Below, one piece after another: positions 26,147 to 35,828 of a DNA stretch of 64,000 bases. The notes under the pieces are model-generated. The model did no database searches. It saw only the letters and a program-made list of their open reading frames with translations, and was not told where the DNA came from. The stretch covers positions 1-64,000 of the forward strand of contig NZ_PIRZ01000005.1 of the NCBI RefSeq assembly GCF_003048575.1, written 5' to 3'. Both the position numbers and the translations under genes were made by a program. Within the stretch, counting starts at the first letter, position 1; every line of letters begins with the position of its first letter. This DNA is from Campylobacter concisus. Its GTDB lineage: Bacteria > Campylobacterota > Campylobacteria > Campylobacterales > Campylobacteraceae.

Positions 26147-28705
26147 ATGCAAAATTTAGATATAAGAAAGGCATATCTTGATTTTTTTAAATCAAAAGGT
26201 CACGAAGTCGTAGCTTCAGCGCCACTCGTGCCAAACGATGCAACACTACTTTTTACAAATGCTGGTATGGTGCCGTTTAAGAGCATTTTCACAGGCGAAG
26301 TGCCACGCCCAACACCACCTATTCGCACTAGCTGTCAGACCTGCATAAGAGCTGGTGGTAAGCACAACGACCTTGACAACGTCGGCTACACAGCGCGCCA
26401 TCACACATTTTTTGAGATGCTAGGAAATTTTAGCTTTGGCGAATACTTCAAAAAAGAGGCGATCGCTTACGCTTGGGAATTTGTAACAGAAGTACTAAAA
26501 CTACCAAAAGACAAACTTTATGTAACCGTTCATGAAAGCGACGATGAAGCATTTGAAATTTGGAGCACTCACATCGCAAAAGAGAGAATTTACCGCTTTG
26601 GTGACCACGATAACTTCTGGCAGATGGGCGATACTGGACCATGCGGTCCTTGCAGTGAAATTTTTTACGATCAAGGCGCTGAACACTTTAACACACCTGA
26701 GGACTACATGGGCGGCGACGGTGATAGATTTTTAGAGATCTGGAACCTTGTTTTCATGCAGTATGAAAGAAGCGCCGATGGCAAACTAAGCCCATTACCA
26801 AAGCCAAGCATCGATACTGGTATGGGACTTGAGCGCGTTACTGCTATCTTGCAAGGTAAATTTAGCAACTACGACAGCACACTTTTTATGCCACTAATTA
26901 GCGAAGTAGCAAAGCTTTGTGGCAAACCATACATCTATGAAAGTGGCGCTAGCTACCGCGTCATAAGCGATCACATCCGCTCGGTTACATTTTTGCTAGC
27001 TCAGGGTACGACATTTGACAAAGAAGGCCGTGGCTACGTGCTTCGCCGTATCTTACGCCGTGCGATCCGCCATGGATACTTGCTAGGCATAAAAGAGCCA
27101 TTTATGTATGAGCTTGTCGATAAAGTTTGCGAGCTTATGGGCGAGCACTACACCTATTTAAATGAGAAAAAAGCGGCTGTAAAAGAGCAGATAAAGCTTG
27201 AAGAAGAGAGATTTTTAGCGACTATTGCAAGCGGTTTAGAGCTATTTGAGAGCGAGCTTAAAAATACAAAAGAAATTTTTAGCGGAGAGGCTGCATTTAA
27301 GCTTTATGACACATTTGGCTTCCCACTTGATCTAACAGCTGATATGCTTAGAGAAAAAGGCTTAAAAGTCGATGAGGCAAGGTTTGATGAGCTTATGAGC
27401 GAGCAAAAAGCACGTGCAAAAGCTGCTTGGAAAGGTAGTGGCGATAAGAGTGCAAAGGGCGATTTTAAAGAGCTACTTGAGAAATTTGGCGAGAATAAAT
27501 TTATAGGCTACGAAGAGCTTAAAAGTAAAAGTAAAATTCTAGCCCTACTTGATGAAGAATTTAAAAACGTTGATAGCCTAAATGCTGGCAAAGAGGGCTG
27601 GGCGATGTTTGATGTCACTCCATTTTATGCTCAAAGCGGTGGTCAGTGTGGCGATAGCGGTAAGATAGTAGGCAAAGCAAATGTACTTGATACTGAGAAA
27701 TTTCATGGACTAAATTTATCTTTAGTAAAAACTAATGCAGCGCTAAAAGTTGGCGATGAAGTAGAGCTTGAAGTTGGCAGTGATAGAGCCCAGATCGCAC
27801 GTCACCACAGTGCTACACACTTGCTTCATGCAGCCCTTAGAAACGTGCTTGGCACGCATATCGCTCAAGCTGGCTCAAGTGTAGAAGCAGATAGGCTAAG
27901 GTTTGACTTCTCTCATCCAAAAGCACTTACTAGCGAAGAAATTTCAAAGGTCGAAAACCTTGTAAATGAGTGGATCTTAGACGGTGCAAATGCAAAAACG
28001 CAGGTTATGGGGCTTGAAGAGGCTAAAAAAAGCGGAGCTATCGCGCTATTTAACGAAAAATATGCCGACAAAGTAAGAGTTGTGAGCTTTGGCGACGTCA
28101 GCAAAGAGCTTTGCGGTGGCACACATGTAAAAAATATAGACGAGATCGGATCGTTTTTCATCACAAAAGAGAGCGGCGTAAGTGCTGGCGTTAGGCGTAT
28201 AGAGGCTGTTTGCTCAAGGGCTGCGCTAAATTTAGCAAGATCATTTAGAGCTGAGCTTGATGAGTTAAAAGATGAGTTAAAGAGCACTGAGCCACTAAAT
28301 GCGGTCAAAAAGCTAAAAAATGAACTAAGAGTTTTAAAAGACAAACTAAAAAATGCTAAAAATTCTCATGAGCTAGTCTATTTAGATATAAATAAAACCA
28401 AGCTTTGCGTCACAAGCGTAGATGGTGGAGATATAAAAACCTTGATAGATGAGTTTAAAAATGAGCATGAAAGTGCTGCTATTTTGCTAATCCAAGCCGA
28501 TGAGAGTGGCAAAATTTCTCTTGCAGCTGGAGTCAAAAATGCTCCTTTAAAAGCTGGTGCTTGGGTAAAATTTGCAGCGCAAATCCTAGGTGGCAATGGC
28601 GGTGGCAAAGATGACTTTGCAACAGCCGGTGGCAAAGATGCATCGATGATAGAAGATGCGATAAAAGACTCACTTGAGTACGCAAGGCAAGCCTTAGAAA
28701 AATGA
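26147..28705 (+). CDS. alaS: alanyl-tRNA synthetase
   Basis: An 852-residue class II synthetase that charges tRNA-Ala. Catalytic domain motifs: [19 protein letters not shown] at the start, [22 protein letters not shown], and [15 protein letters not shown] near residue 225. The editing domain has [13 protein letters not shown] near 552-564 and CGGTHVKN near 655; the C-terminal C-Ala domain ends with the Gly-rich [17 protein letters not shown]. The length is normal. The following gene starts in its stop codon (ATGA). Confidence 0.97.
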   Translation: MQNLDIRKAYLDFFKSKGHEVVASAPLVPNDATLLFTNAGMVPFKSIFTGEVPRPTPPIRTSCQTCIRAGGKHNDLDNVGYTARHHTFFEMLGNFSFGEYFKKEAIAYAWEFVTEVLKLPKDKLYVTVHESDDEAFEIWSTHIAKERIYRFGDHDNFWQMGDTGPCGPCSEIFYDQGAEHFNTPEDYMGGDGDRFLEIWNLVFMQYERSADGKLSPLPKPSIDTGMGLERVTAILQGKFSNYDSTLFMPLISEVAKLCGKPYIYESGASYRVISDHIRSVTFLLAQGTTFDKEGRGYVLRRILRRAIRHGYLLGIKEPFMYELVDKVCELMGEHYTYLNEKKAAVKEQIKLEEERFLATIASGLELFESELKNTKEIFSGEAAFKLYDTFGFPLDLTADMLREKGLKVDEARFDELMSEQKARAKAAWKGSGDKSAKGDFKELLEKFGENKFIGYEELKSKSKILALLDEEFKNVDSLNAGKEGWAMFDVTPFYAQSGGQCGDSGKIVGKANVLDTEKFHGLNLSLVKTNAALKVGDEVELEVGSDRAQIARHHSATHLLHAALRNVLGTHIAQAGSSVEADRLRFDFSHPKALTSEEISKVENLVNEWILDGANAKTQVMGLEEAKKSGAIALFNEKYADKVRVVSFGDVSKELCGGTHVKNIDEIGSFFITKESGVSAGVRRIEAVCSRAALNLARSFRAELDELKDELKSTEPLNAVKKLKNELRVLKDKLKNAKNSHELVYLDINKTKLCVTSVDGGDIKTLIDEFKNEHESAAILLIQADESGKISLAAGVKNAPLKAGAWVKFAAQILGGNGGGKDDFATAGGKDASMIEDAIKDSLEYARQALEK

Positions 28706-29202
28706 GTCATTACGATATAGCTTTTATAAAATTTGACCAAGTAGTACTATTTTTGCATGTATGCTTTGTAGCTCTTTTTGTGGGGCTACAAGCCGGTCTT
28801 GTGCTTGTTGGAAGCTACTTTATAAAAAATAAATTTGAAGACAAAGAACGCTACCACATCTTACTTCACATTATAAGACGCTTTGGCATTGCGATTTTCA
28901 TACTAATCCTTTGCGTGATAGCGACAAGTGTGGTTATAATTTTTGGATTTTATGATGCAGATTTGACAAATCCTATGGCAAGTGCAATGGTAGCAACAAA
29001 ATGTGCAATAGAACTATTTTTGTTATTAAATTTAAGTTATATATTTTATAGATACAAAAAGGCCTTAAAAGCACTAAGATCGCATGAAATGATCGAGCTA
29101 AATGAGAGTTTGATCGTTATAATTTATTACTTCACACCGCTAAATTTATTAGCTTCCCTAGCAGCTATTTATCTTGGCATAAGCTATAAGGTATTTTTAT
29201 GA
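28702..29202 (+). CDS. four-helix membrane protein of unknown function
   Basis: A 166-residue inner-membrane protein with four hydrophobic segments (about residues 14-38, 54-76, 92-113 and 134-155). It starts [20 protein letters not shown]; a conserved-looking His in helix 1 and charged pairs in the loops are the only polar features. Many Campylobacter carry such a gene between alaS and maf, but no function is known to me. It overlaps alaS and maf by 4 bases each, so its dosage is tied to theirs. Confidence 0.65.
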   Translation: MSHYDIAFIKFDQVVLFLHVCFVALFVGLQAGLVLVGSYFIKNKFEDKERYHILLHIIRRFGIAIFILILCVIATSVVIIFGFYDADLTNPMASAMVATKCAIELFLLLNLSYIFYRYKKALKALRSHEMIELNESLIVIIYYFTPLNLLASLAAIYLGISYKVFL

Positions 29203-29741
29203 TAACACTCGCTTCAAGCTCGCCAACAAGGGCAAATTTATTAAAAGATGCTGGCATAAATTTCACTCAAATTTCTTTCCAGTTTGACGAGAGCAAGATA
29301 GAAAAAAAAGTAAAGCCTGAAATTTATGTCCAAAACGTCGTAAAAGCCAAAAAAGAGCAATTTTTAAAAGAAAATATAGCTCTTAAAAATTTACTCTTTG
29401 CAGATAGCTGTGTAGCGTGTGGAGATAAAATTTTAGGTAAAGCAAAGGATGAAAAAGAAGCGATTGCCATGCTAAATTTACAAAGTGGCAACGAATGCAG
29501 CGTCTATACGGCGATGATATTTTTAGGTGAATTTGAGCTTATAAACGTAAGTAAAACTATGTATAAATTTAAAAAATTTGACGAGCATGACCTTAATGAA
29601 TACATAAAAAATAATGAGTGGCAAGGCAAGGCTGGAGCCATGACGATAGAAAATTTTAATAAAAAATATATCATCTCCCAGCACGGTGAGACCAGCACAG
29701 CCATGGGGCTAAATTTAAAAATATTAAAGGCATTTTTATGA
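29199..29741 (+). CDS. maf: Maf-like nucleotide pyrophosphatase
   Basis: A 180-residue protein of the Maf/HAM1 fold. It starts with LASSSPTRANLLKDAGI (the SxSPxR loop) and has FADSCVACGDKILGKAKDEKEA near residues 67-88, where other family members have AD(T/S)vv. Maf proteins hydrolyse modified or canonical nucleoside triphosphates and were linked to septum formation. It overlaps its neighbours by 4 bases on both sides and precedes a PBP1A gene, in keeping with a link to cell division. Confidence 0.88.
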   Translation: MITLASSSPTRANLLKDAGINFTQISFQFDESKIEKKVKPEIYVQNVVKAKKEQFLKENIALKNLLFADSCVACGDKILGKAKDEKEAIAMLNLQSGNECSVYTAMIFLGEFELINVSKTMYKFKKFDEHDLNEYIKNNEWQGKAGAMTIENFNKKYIISQHGETSTAMGLNLKILKAFL

Positions 29742-31666
29742 AATATATCCTGGCATTTATCTTTATAGTTGCCATTTCACTTGGCGGAGCATTTTTATAT
29801 TTTTATTCGCAAGTTAGATTTGATGCTTACGCTATTATTGATTATAAACCAAAGCTTACAACGCAAATTTTTGATAGAAACAACGAACTCATTGCAAATA
29901 TCTTTGAAGAAAATAGAATTTATGTAAAATATAACGACATCCCGCCGCGTGTCATCGAAGCACTCGTGGCTATCGAGGATACGAGCTACTTTGAGCACGG
30001 CGGCATAAACGTAGAAGCTATGGCAAGAGCTGCCATAAAAGATATTAAAGCTAGAAAGCTGGTCGAGGGTGCTTCAACACTAACACAACAGCTCATTAAA
30101 AATTTGGCTCTAAGCCGTGAGAAGAAATTTACAAGAAAGATAAAAGAAATCGTGCTTGCCATGAAGCTTGAAAGCGAGCTTAGCAAAGAAGATATCATCG
30201 AAAGATACCTAAATCACGTCTATTTTGGACATGGTTACTACGGCATAAAAACAGCAGCTGAGGGATATTTTAGAAAAGAGCTAAATGAGCTAAGCATAAA
30301 AGAGGTTGCCATGCTAGTTGGCTTGCCAAAGGCTCCAAGCACTTATGATCCTACAAAGCACCTTGACCTATCACTTAGCCGTGCAAATAGAGTACTTGAG
30401 AGAATGTATAGCATCGGCTGGCTAAACGAGGATGAGTACCGCAAGGGCGTGCTTGAAGAGCCAGCGGTCTTTGACGATACACTCACAAGAAATAAAGCTC
30501 CTTACGTAGTCGATGAGATAATAAAAGAGGCCTCAAAGAAATTTGACGATATAAAAACTGGTGGTTATAAGATACAAAGCACAGTTGATCTAAATGTTCA
30601 AAAGATCGCTCAAGAAGCTCTAGTATATGGCTACAATGAAATTTTAAAACGCGATAAAAAAGCAAATGCAGAAATCCTAAATGGAGCTATAGTAGTCACT
30701 CATCCACAAAGTGGTCAAATTTTGGCACTGATTGGCGGTATTGACTACGCAAAAAGCAGCTATAACCGCGCCACTCAAAGCAAGCGCCAGCCAGGATCTA
30801 GTTTTAAGCCATTTATCTATCAAATAGCACTTGATAGCGGATACTCAGTTGTTTCTCAAGTGGCTGATATCGCCAGGACATTTGACATGGGAAATGGCAA
30901 AGAGTGGACACCAAAGAATTATAGTGGTGGCTTTCAAGGCTACATCACTATAAAATCAGCAATAACCCAGTCGCGTAACCTCGCAACCATAAATTTGCTA
31001 AACGACCTTGGTCTTAGCTCAGTTAGAAAACAGCTTACAGATATGGGCTTTAACGATATCCCAGAAAATTTATCTATCGCACTTGGAAGTTTTGGGATTT
31101 CGCCACTTGACTTTGCAAAATTTTACTCGATGTTCCCAAATGAGGGCGAGATGGTTGAGCCAACACTTATTAAGCATATAGAAAATAGCTTTGGGGCTTC
31201 GATGGACTATGAACCACAAAGAAAGCAAGTACTAAAACCTGAGCAGGCATTTTTGATGACTACCTTGCTTCAAAATGTCGTAAATAACGGCACTGGACGC
31301 AATGCTAAAATAAACGGTATCCAAATAGCAGGTAAAACTGGCACAACAAACAATAACATCGATGCTTGGTTTTGTGGCTACTCTCCCGATATCGAAGCGA
31401 TAATATGGTACGGAAATGACGACAACAGTCCTATGAAAAAGATTGAGGGTGGTGGTAGAACAGCCGCACCTGTGTTTAAGAAATTTATGGAAGGTTACAT
31501 TAAGCTTTATCCTACTTTAAGACGTGCATTTGAGCAGCCAGATGGTGTTTATAAAGGCTATTATGGAGGCAGTGACGAATACTACACAAACGACTCGCCA
31601 CTACCTCAAAATATACCGGCAAATGACATCATACAAGATCAAGAAAATGATGGATTATTATTCTAG
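29738..31666 (+). CDS. class A penicillin-binding protein (PBP1A-type)
   Basis: A 642-residue bifunctional peptidoglycan synthase with one N-terminal membrane anchor (about residues 3-22). The glycosyltransferase domain has EDTSYFEHGGI near residue 80, GASTLTQQLIKN near 113 and RKIKEIVLAMKLE. The transpeptidase domain has the SxxK motif SSFKP near 352, SRN near 411 and KTGTTNNNIDAW near 541. It acts on the periplasmic face to polymerise and cross-link glycan. It starts inside the last codon of maf. Confidence 0.94.
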   Translation: MKYILAFIFIVAISLGGAFLYFYSQVRFDAYAIIDYKPKLTTQIFDRNNELIANIFEENRIYVKYNDIPPRVIEALVAIEDTSYFEHGGINVEAMARAAIKDIKARKLVEGASTLTQQLIKNLALSREKKFTRKIKEIVLAMKLESELSKEDIIERYLNHVYFGHGYYGIKTAAEGYFRKELNELSIKEVAMLVGLPKAPSTYDPTKHLDLSLSRANRVLERMYSIGWLNEDEYRKGVLEEPAVFDDTLTRNKAPYVVDEIIKEASKKFDDIKTGGYKIQSTVDLNVQKIAQEALVYGYNEILKRDKKANAEILNGAIVVTHPQSGQILALIGGIDYAKSSYNRATQSKRQPGSSFKPFIYQIALDSGYSVVSQVADIARTFDMGNGKEWTPKNYSGGFQGYITIKSAITQSRNLATINLLNDLGLSSVRKQLTDMGFNDIPENLSIALGSFGISPLDFAKFYSMFPNEGEMVEPTLIKHIENSFGASMDYEPQRKQVLKPEQAFLMTTLLQNVVNNGTGRNAKINGIQIAGKTGTTNNNIDAWFCGYSPDIEAIIWYGNDDNSPMKKIEGGGRTAAPVFKKFMEGYIKLYPTLRRAFEQPDGVYKGYYGGSDEYYTNDSPLPQNIPANDIIQDQENDGLLF

Positions 31667-31675
31667 GAAGATAAG

Positions 31676-31963
31676 ATGAGGATTAAAATTTTACTTTGTT
31701 TAGTAGTCGCAAGTATTGCATATGGTGCTAATCTAAATACAGCCAGCAAAAACGAGTTAATGGAACTTGGGCTAAGTAAGGGTCAAGCGTTAAACATTAT
31801 AAAATACAGAAAAGCCCATAAATTTAAAAGCATCGATGAGCTTGAAAAAGTCCAAGGTATTGGCTTTAACGATATGCAAAAAGTTAAAGAAAAACTTAGC
31901 ATAAAAGATAATGCGAAAGTCAAAAAATCTGAAGCAAAAAACTCCAAAGGCAAGAAAAAATAA
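31676..31963 (+). CDS. ComEA-like helix-hairpin-helix DNA-binding protein
   Basis: A 95-residue exported protein: a signal peptide of about 18 residues (ending SIAYGA), then a double helix-hairpin-helix (NLNTASKNELMELGLSKGQA and a second FKSIDELEKVQGIGFNDMQ), then a Lys-rich tail. ComEA-type proteins bind incoming DNA in the periplasm during natural transformation. It follows the PBP gene by 9 bases. The basic tail could hold DNA or bind the cell wall. Confidence 0.88.
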   Translation: MRIKILLCLVVASIAYGANLNTASKNELMELGLSKGQALNIIKYRKAHKFKSIDELEKVQGIGFNDMQKVKEKLSIKDNAKVKKSEAKNSKGKKK

Positions 31964-32038
31964 TCTTATTTTTTATTTGAAATTTCTAGCCATTTACACT
32001 TGAGTCCTATTATTATAGCTTTTTATAAAGGCTGAAAA

Positions 32039-33610
32039 GTGCTAAATATTAATAAATTTAAAAGTATCAGTTTTTTAAAGTTTCTGATTTTATTTACTGC
32101 TTACATATTTTTTATAAATTATATATTTTTATACAAAGGCGTTCTTTCAGGCTTTCTACAAAATAATCAATTCTCTTTTTCTATATTCTTTTTTCTTATA
32201 TTTGCAATTGTCTTTATCTTAGTTTTCGCTAGTATTTTTTGTATCTTATTTGTGCCTTTTTTGCTAAAGCCAGTTGCAATTATTTTGATTTTAGCAAGTG
32301 GCATATCTGCTTACTTTATGCAAGCATATGGTGTTATTATAGATAAAGATATGTTATTAAATGTCCTACACACCGATACCAAAGAAGCTTTTAGTTACTT
32401 TAGCACAGGTTTAGTTTTTTGGATATTTTTTACAACCTTATTACCTTGCGTATATGTAGTATTTGTAAAAATTAACTATGGTAATTTCAAAAATGAGCTT
32501 AAATTAAGAGTAAAAATTATCTCATTTTCTATAGTTGCGATAGCTATCATATTTTCATTAACGTCTAAAATTTTTATACCATTTTTTAGAGAGCATTCGA
32601 ATTTAAGGACCGCATTGCTCCCATACTATCCCATCTACTCGGCTGCAAAGCTAGTAAAATCGATCATACAAAAACCACTACCTTTTACTTATGTAGCAGA
32701 TGATGCGGTACTAGCTAATGATAAAAAGAAAATTTTAGTTTTGATAGTTGGCGAGACACAAAGGAGCAGAAACTACTCACTAAATGGCTACGCCAAAAAC
32801 GATACGAATAAATTTACTAAACAAAAAGATGTGGTAAGTTTTACAAATTTCTACTCATGTGGAACAGCCACAGAGACTAGTGTGCCTTGCTTATTTTCAG
32901 ACTTAAAGCGAGAAAATTTTAGTAACCGTGAAGCTAAAGCTCGTGAAAATTTAGTTGATATCATCAATAAGCTTGGCATAAAAACATACTTTTTTGATAA
33001 CAATAGCGGCGGCTGCAAGGGTATTTGTGACAATCTTGATCAAAACCATACTTCAGATCATAGAGCAGAAGGCTTTGACGAAGTGATATTTGATGAGGCC
33101 AAAAAAGTCATCAAAGATGCAAATTCCACCACCTTTATCGTGCTACATCTTCAAGGCTCACACGGCCCTATCTATTACAAAGGCTACCCAAGCAAATTTA
33201 AAGAATTTACCCCAACGTGCGACACCGCCGAGCTAAATAAATGCACCCCAGATGAGATAGCAAATACCTATGACAACACCATTTTATATGAGGACTACCT
33301 ACAAAGCGAGCTGATAAACGCTCTTGAAGCAAGAAAAGATAAATTTGAAGTTGCCATGTTCTTTTTTTCAGATCATGGAGAGAGTCTAGGCGAAAATGAT
33401 ATATATTTACATGGTCTACCTTACTCCATCGCTCCAGATGAGCAAAAACACATCCCAGCCATCGTCTTTTCAAGCGATAGTGAGCTTTTAAAAAGGCTAA
33501 GAAGTAAGAGAGATGAGAGTCTTTCTCATGATTTTATATTTAGCTCAGTTCTTAGATATTTTGGTGTTAAAACTAAGGCTTACGAGTCAGAATTTGATAT
33601 TTTTAGGTAG
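32039..33610 (+). CDS. phosphoethanolamine transferase (EptA/EptC family)
   Basis: A 523-residue inner-membrane enzyme: five hydrophobic helices in residues 10-190, then a periplasmic sulfatase-fold domain. The nucleophile Thr is in CGTATETSVPCLFSD near residue 277; metal ligands come from IVGETQRSRNY near 237 and FSDHGESLGEND near 447, with LHLQGSHGP between. It transfers phosphoethanolamine to lipid A and, in C. jejuni (EptC), also to Thr75 of the flagellar rod protein FlgG; FlgG in this window keeps that Thr. The start is GTG with AAGG upstream; no in-frame ATG exists before the first helix. Confidence 0.9.
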   Translation: MLNINKFKSISFLKFLILFTAYIFFINYIFLYKGVLSGFLQNNQFSFSIFFFLIFAIVFILVFASIFCILFVPFLLKPVAIILILASGISAYFMQAYGVIIDKDMLLNVLHTDTKEAFSYFSTGLVFWIFFTTLLPCVYVVFVKINYGNFKNELKLRVKIISFSIVAIAIIFSLTSKIFIPFFREHSNLRTALLPYYPIYSAAKLVKSIIQKPLPFTYVADDAVLANDKKKILVLIVGETQRSRNYSLNGYAKNDTNKFTKQKDVVSFTNFYSCGTATETSVPCLFSDLKRENFSNREAKARENLVDIINKLGIKTYFFDNNSGGCKGICDNLDQNHTSDHRAEGFDEVIFDEAKKVIKDANSTTFIVLHLQGSHGPIYYKGYPSKFKEFTPTCDTAELNKCTPDEIANTYDNTILYEDYLQSELINALEARKDKFEVAMFFFSDHGESLGENDIYLHGLPYSIAPDEQKHIPAIVFSSDSELLKRLRSKRDESLSHDFIFSSVLRYFGVKTKAYESEFDIFR

Positions 33611-33620
33611 TAAATTTAAA

Positions 33621-33651
33621 GCCAGCCTAGGCAACAAAGCCTGAAGCTGGC
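33621..33651. terminator. two-arm hairpin between the phosphoethanolamine transferase and glyS
   Basis: GCCAGC pairs with GCTGGC, and inside it AGGC pairs with GCCT. It lies between two convergent genes, ten bases after one stop and seven bases from the other, so it probably ends both transcripts. Confidence 0.7.
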
Positions 33652-33657
33652 GCAAAT

Positions 33658-35676
33658 TTAAAAGCTGATCTCTTTTATATCAGCTACTTTTAGTATCTCA
33701 CTATAAATTTGACCGATTATTGCGACGCGATTGTTTCGTACTTTCTCATTTTCAACATTTATCATAACTTTGTCAAAAAACTCATCTATCTGCGGTTTTA
33801 GAGCAAATAGCGCCTTTAGCCTTGGCTCGTATGCTAGGCTCTTATCAACCGCTTTAAACGCATCATTTAGGGCTTTTTCAGCATCTATCTCAAAGAGGTT
33901 CTCGTTCACCTTGCTAAATTTATCATCTTTTATGATGTTTGCAAGGCGTTTAAATGTCGAGAAGTTCTCTCTAAAATTTGGCTTGCTAGAAATTTTAGCA
34001 AGTGCCTCTATCATCTTTGTTAGCTCCAAGATATCCTTTTCGCCGCTTTTTATGCACGCTTTTACGATAGAAGCATTTGCATCAAAGAAGGTATAGAGCC
34101 TATCAAGGATGAAATTTATAAGCACTCCAACATCAAATTTCTTGTAGTCTTTTGCGATATTTTCTAAAATTTCTTTTACATTAAATTTCAAATCATGCGC
34201 CAAAACGATCTTTATCACCCCATTAGCCGCACGTCTTAGAGCGTATGGATCTTTGGTGCCGCTTGGGATTTTGCCGATACTAAAGAGCCCCATTAGCGTA
34301 TCAAGCTTATTTGAAAGCGCTACAACCGAGCTAAACACCTTACTTGGGCACTGCGCCTCTTCGCCGTCTGGCAAATACTGTTCTTTTATAGCTAAAACGA
34401 CGTCTTCATCCTCGTTTTTTGCCTTTGCATAGTAAGCGCCCATGATACCTTGAAGCTCGGTAAATTCATAAACCATCTGAGTTGTAAGATCAGCCTTACT
34501 TAACATCACGGCTCGCTCAAGCTTGGCTCCATACTCGCCAGCTTCTTTTTCGAGTAGCTCGTCATAGTTGCTAGCAAGCTTTTTAGCCACTTGTAGCTCT
34601 CTAAGCTCTTTTTCGTAGATACTTCCAAGCTCTTTTAGGTAAGTTATATTTTTTAGTTTTTCTGGGCCAAATTCGTGCGCTAGGTCGCTTTGCCAAAAGA
34701 ACATCGCATCACTTAGCCTTGCTCTTAGCACCTTTTCGTTGCCCTTAATGATGAGCGAGTAATCTTTTGTGATGGCGTTACTTACGACTACAAAGCCGTT
34801 TGCTAGCTTGCCATCTTTAAAGACTGGGAAGTAGCGCTGATTTTCTTTCATAGAAGTGATAATGACCTCACTTGGCACCTCCAAAAATTCCTCTTCAAAC
34901 GAGCCAAGAAGTGCTGTCGGATACTCAGTGATCGCCACGACTTCAGCTAACAAGTCTTTATCGATTTCGATCTTTAGCCCGCTTTTTTGGCTAATTTTTT
35001 CAAACTCATCAAGGATTATTTTTTCTCTCTCGCCTGCTTCAAGCACGATACCACGGCTCTTTGAGCCTTCAAAATACTCTTTTATATTTGAAATTTTTAT
35101 CTTGTCATAGCTGATACTTCTATGTGGATAGGTTGAATCACCGCTCTCTACGCCAAATTTATTAAATTTTATGACCTCATCGCCAAGTAAACACAAAAAC
35201 GATCTTATCGGACGGATAAACTCAAACTCGCCGTTACCCCAGCGCATAGACTTGCCAAAGTTAAGACTCTTTAAAAACTCTTCGACCATGTCGCCCATTA
35301 TCTTGGCAACCGGCTCACCATTTACCTCTTTTTCATAGTAAAGCACCTCTTTGCCGTCTATCTCTTTAAATTTAAGCTCACTTTCATCTATACCGCATTT
35401 ATTTGCAAAGCTAAGTGCTGCCTTTGTAAAAGCTCCGTCTTTTAGTGCCACTTGCTTTGGCGCACCGATAAAGCTAACCACGCTGTCAGGCTGAGATCGT
35501 GGAAATTTCTCATGAAAAAAGACCAAACGACGCGGCGTATAATAAAATTTAAAAGGACTTACAAGATTATATTTTTCAAGCACAGCCTGCCATTTAGCAT
35601 TGATATTTGGTAGCTCCCTTAAAAAGGGTATCGCTGGAAGTTCTTCAACTCCGATCTCTAGTAATAACTCTTTCAT
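33658..35676 (-). CDS. glyS: glycyl-tRNA synthetase beta subunit
   Basis: A 672-residue subunit of the bacterial alpha2-beta2 glycyl-tRNA synthetase. It begins MKELLLEIGVEELPAIPF and contains MRWGNGEFEFIRPIRSFLCL near residue 160, ITSMKENQRYFPVF near 274, and KIPSGTKDPYALRRAANGVIKI near 470. The alpha subunit is not in the window. Its ATG overlaps the stop of a 50-residue membrane peptide (ATGA), so it is the last gene of the leftward leuD operon. Confidence 0.95.
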   Translation of the reverse strand: MKELLLEIGVEELPAIPFLRELPNINAKWQAVLEKYNLVSPFKFYYTPRRLVFFHEKFPRSQPDSVVSFIGAPKQVALKDGAFTKAALSFANKCGIDESELKFKEIDGKEVLYYEKEVNGEPVAKIMGDMVEEFLKSLNFGKSMRWGNGEFEFIRPIRSFLCLLGDEVIKFNKFGVESGDSTYPHRSISYDKIKISNIKEYFEGSKSRGIVLEAGEREKIILDEFEKISQKSGLKIEIDKDLLAEVVAITEYPTALLGSFEEEFLEVPSEVIITSMKENQRYFPVFKDGKLANGFVVVSNAITKDYSLIIKGNEKVLRARLSDAMFFWQSDLAHEFGPEKLKNITYLKELGSIYEKELRELQVAKKLASNYDELLEKEAGEYGAKLERAVMLSKADLTTQMVYEFTELQGIMGAYYAKAKNEDEDVVLAIKEQYLPDGEEAQCPSKVFSSVVALSNKLDTLMGLFSIGKIPSGTKDPYALRRAANGVIKIVLAHDLKFNVKEILENIAKDYKKFDVGVLINFILDRLYTFFDANASIVKACIKSGEKDILELTKMIEALAKISSKPNFRENFSTFKRLANIIKDDKFSKVNENLFEIDAEKALNDAFKAVDKSLAYEPRLKALFALKPQIDEFFDKVMINVENEKVRNNRVAIIGQIYSEILKVADIKEISF

Positions 35677-35825
35677 ATTTCACTCTTTTTATTAAAATTT
35701 TCTCTTTTTTCTCTTACCATTTTTCTTGCCCTCTCCTTCTCTTGTGACTGCAAAATGACGCCTCTTATCATAAAAATAAGAAATAAAACAAACGCCGTAA
35801 TCATAAAAATATCTAAAATTTGCAC
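35673..35825 (-). CDS. 50-residue single-helix membrane protein
   Basis: A short gene starting at GTG 35825 with GGAG eight bases upstream, and ending in the glyS start codon (ATGA overlap). The product has one hydrophobic helix (about residues 6-24, DIFMITAFVLFLIFMIRG) and a strongly charged, basic tail rich in Lys, Arg and Glu. It follows the nuclease gene by 3 bases. The good ribosome site, tight junctions on both sides and helix-plus-tail design support a real gene. Function unknown. Confidence 0.65.
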   Translation of the reverse strand: MQILDIFMITAFVLFLIFMIRGVILQSQEKERARKMVREKRENFNKKSEI

Positions 35826-35828
35826 TCT

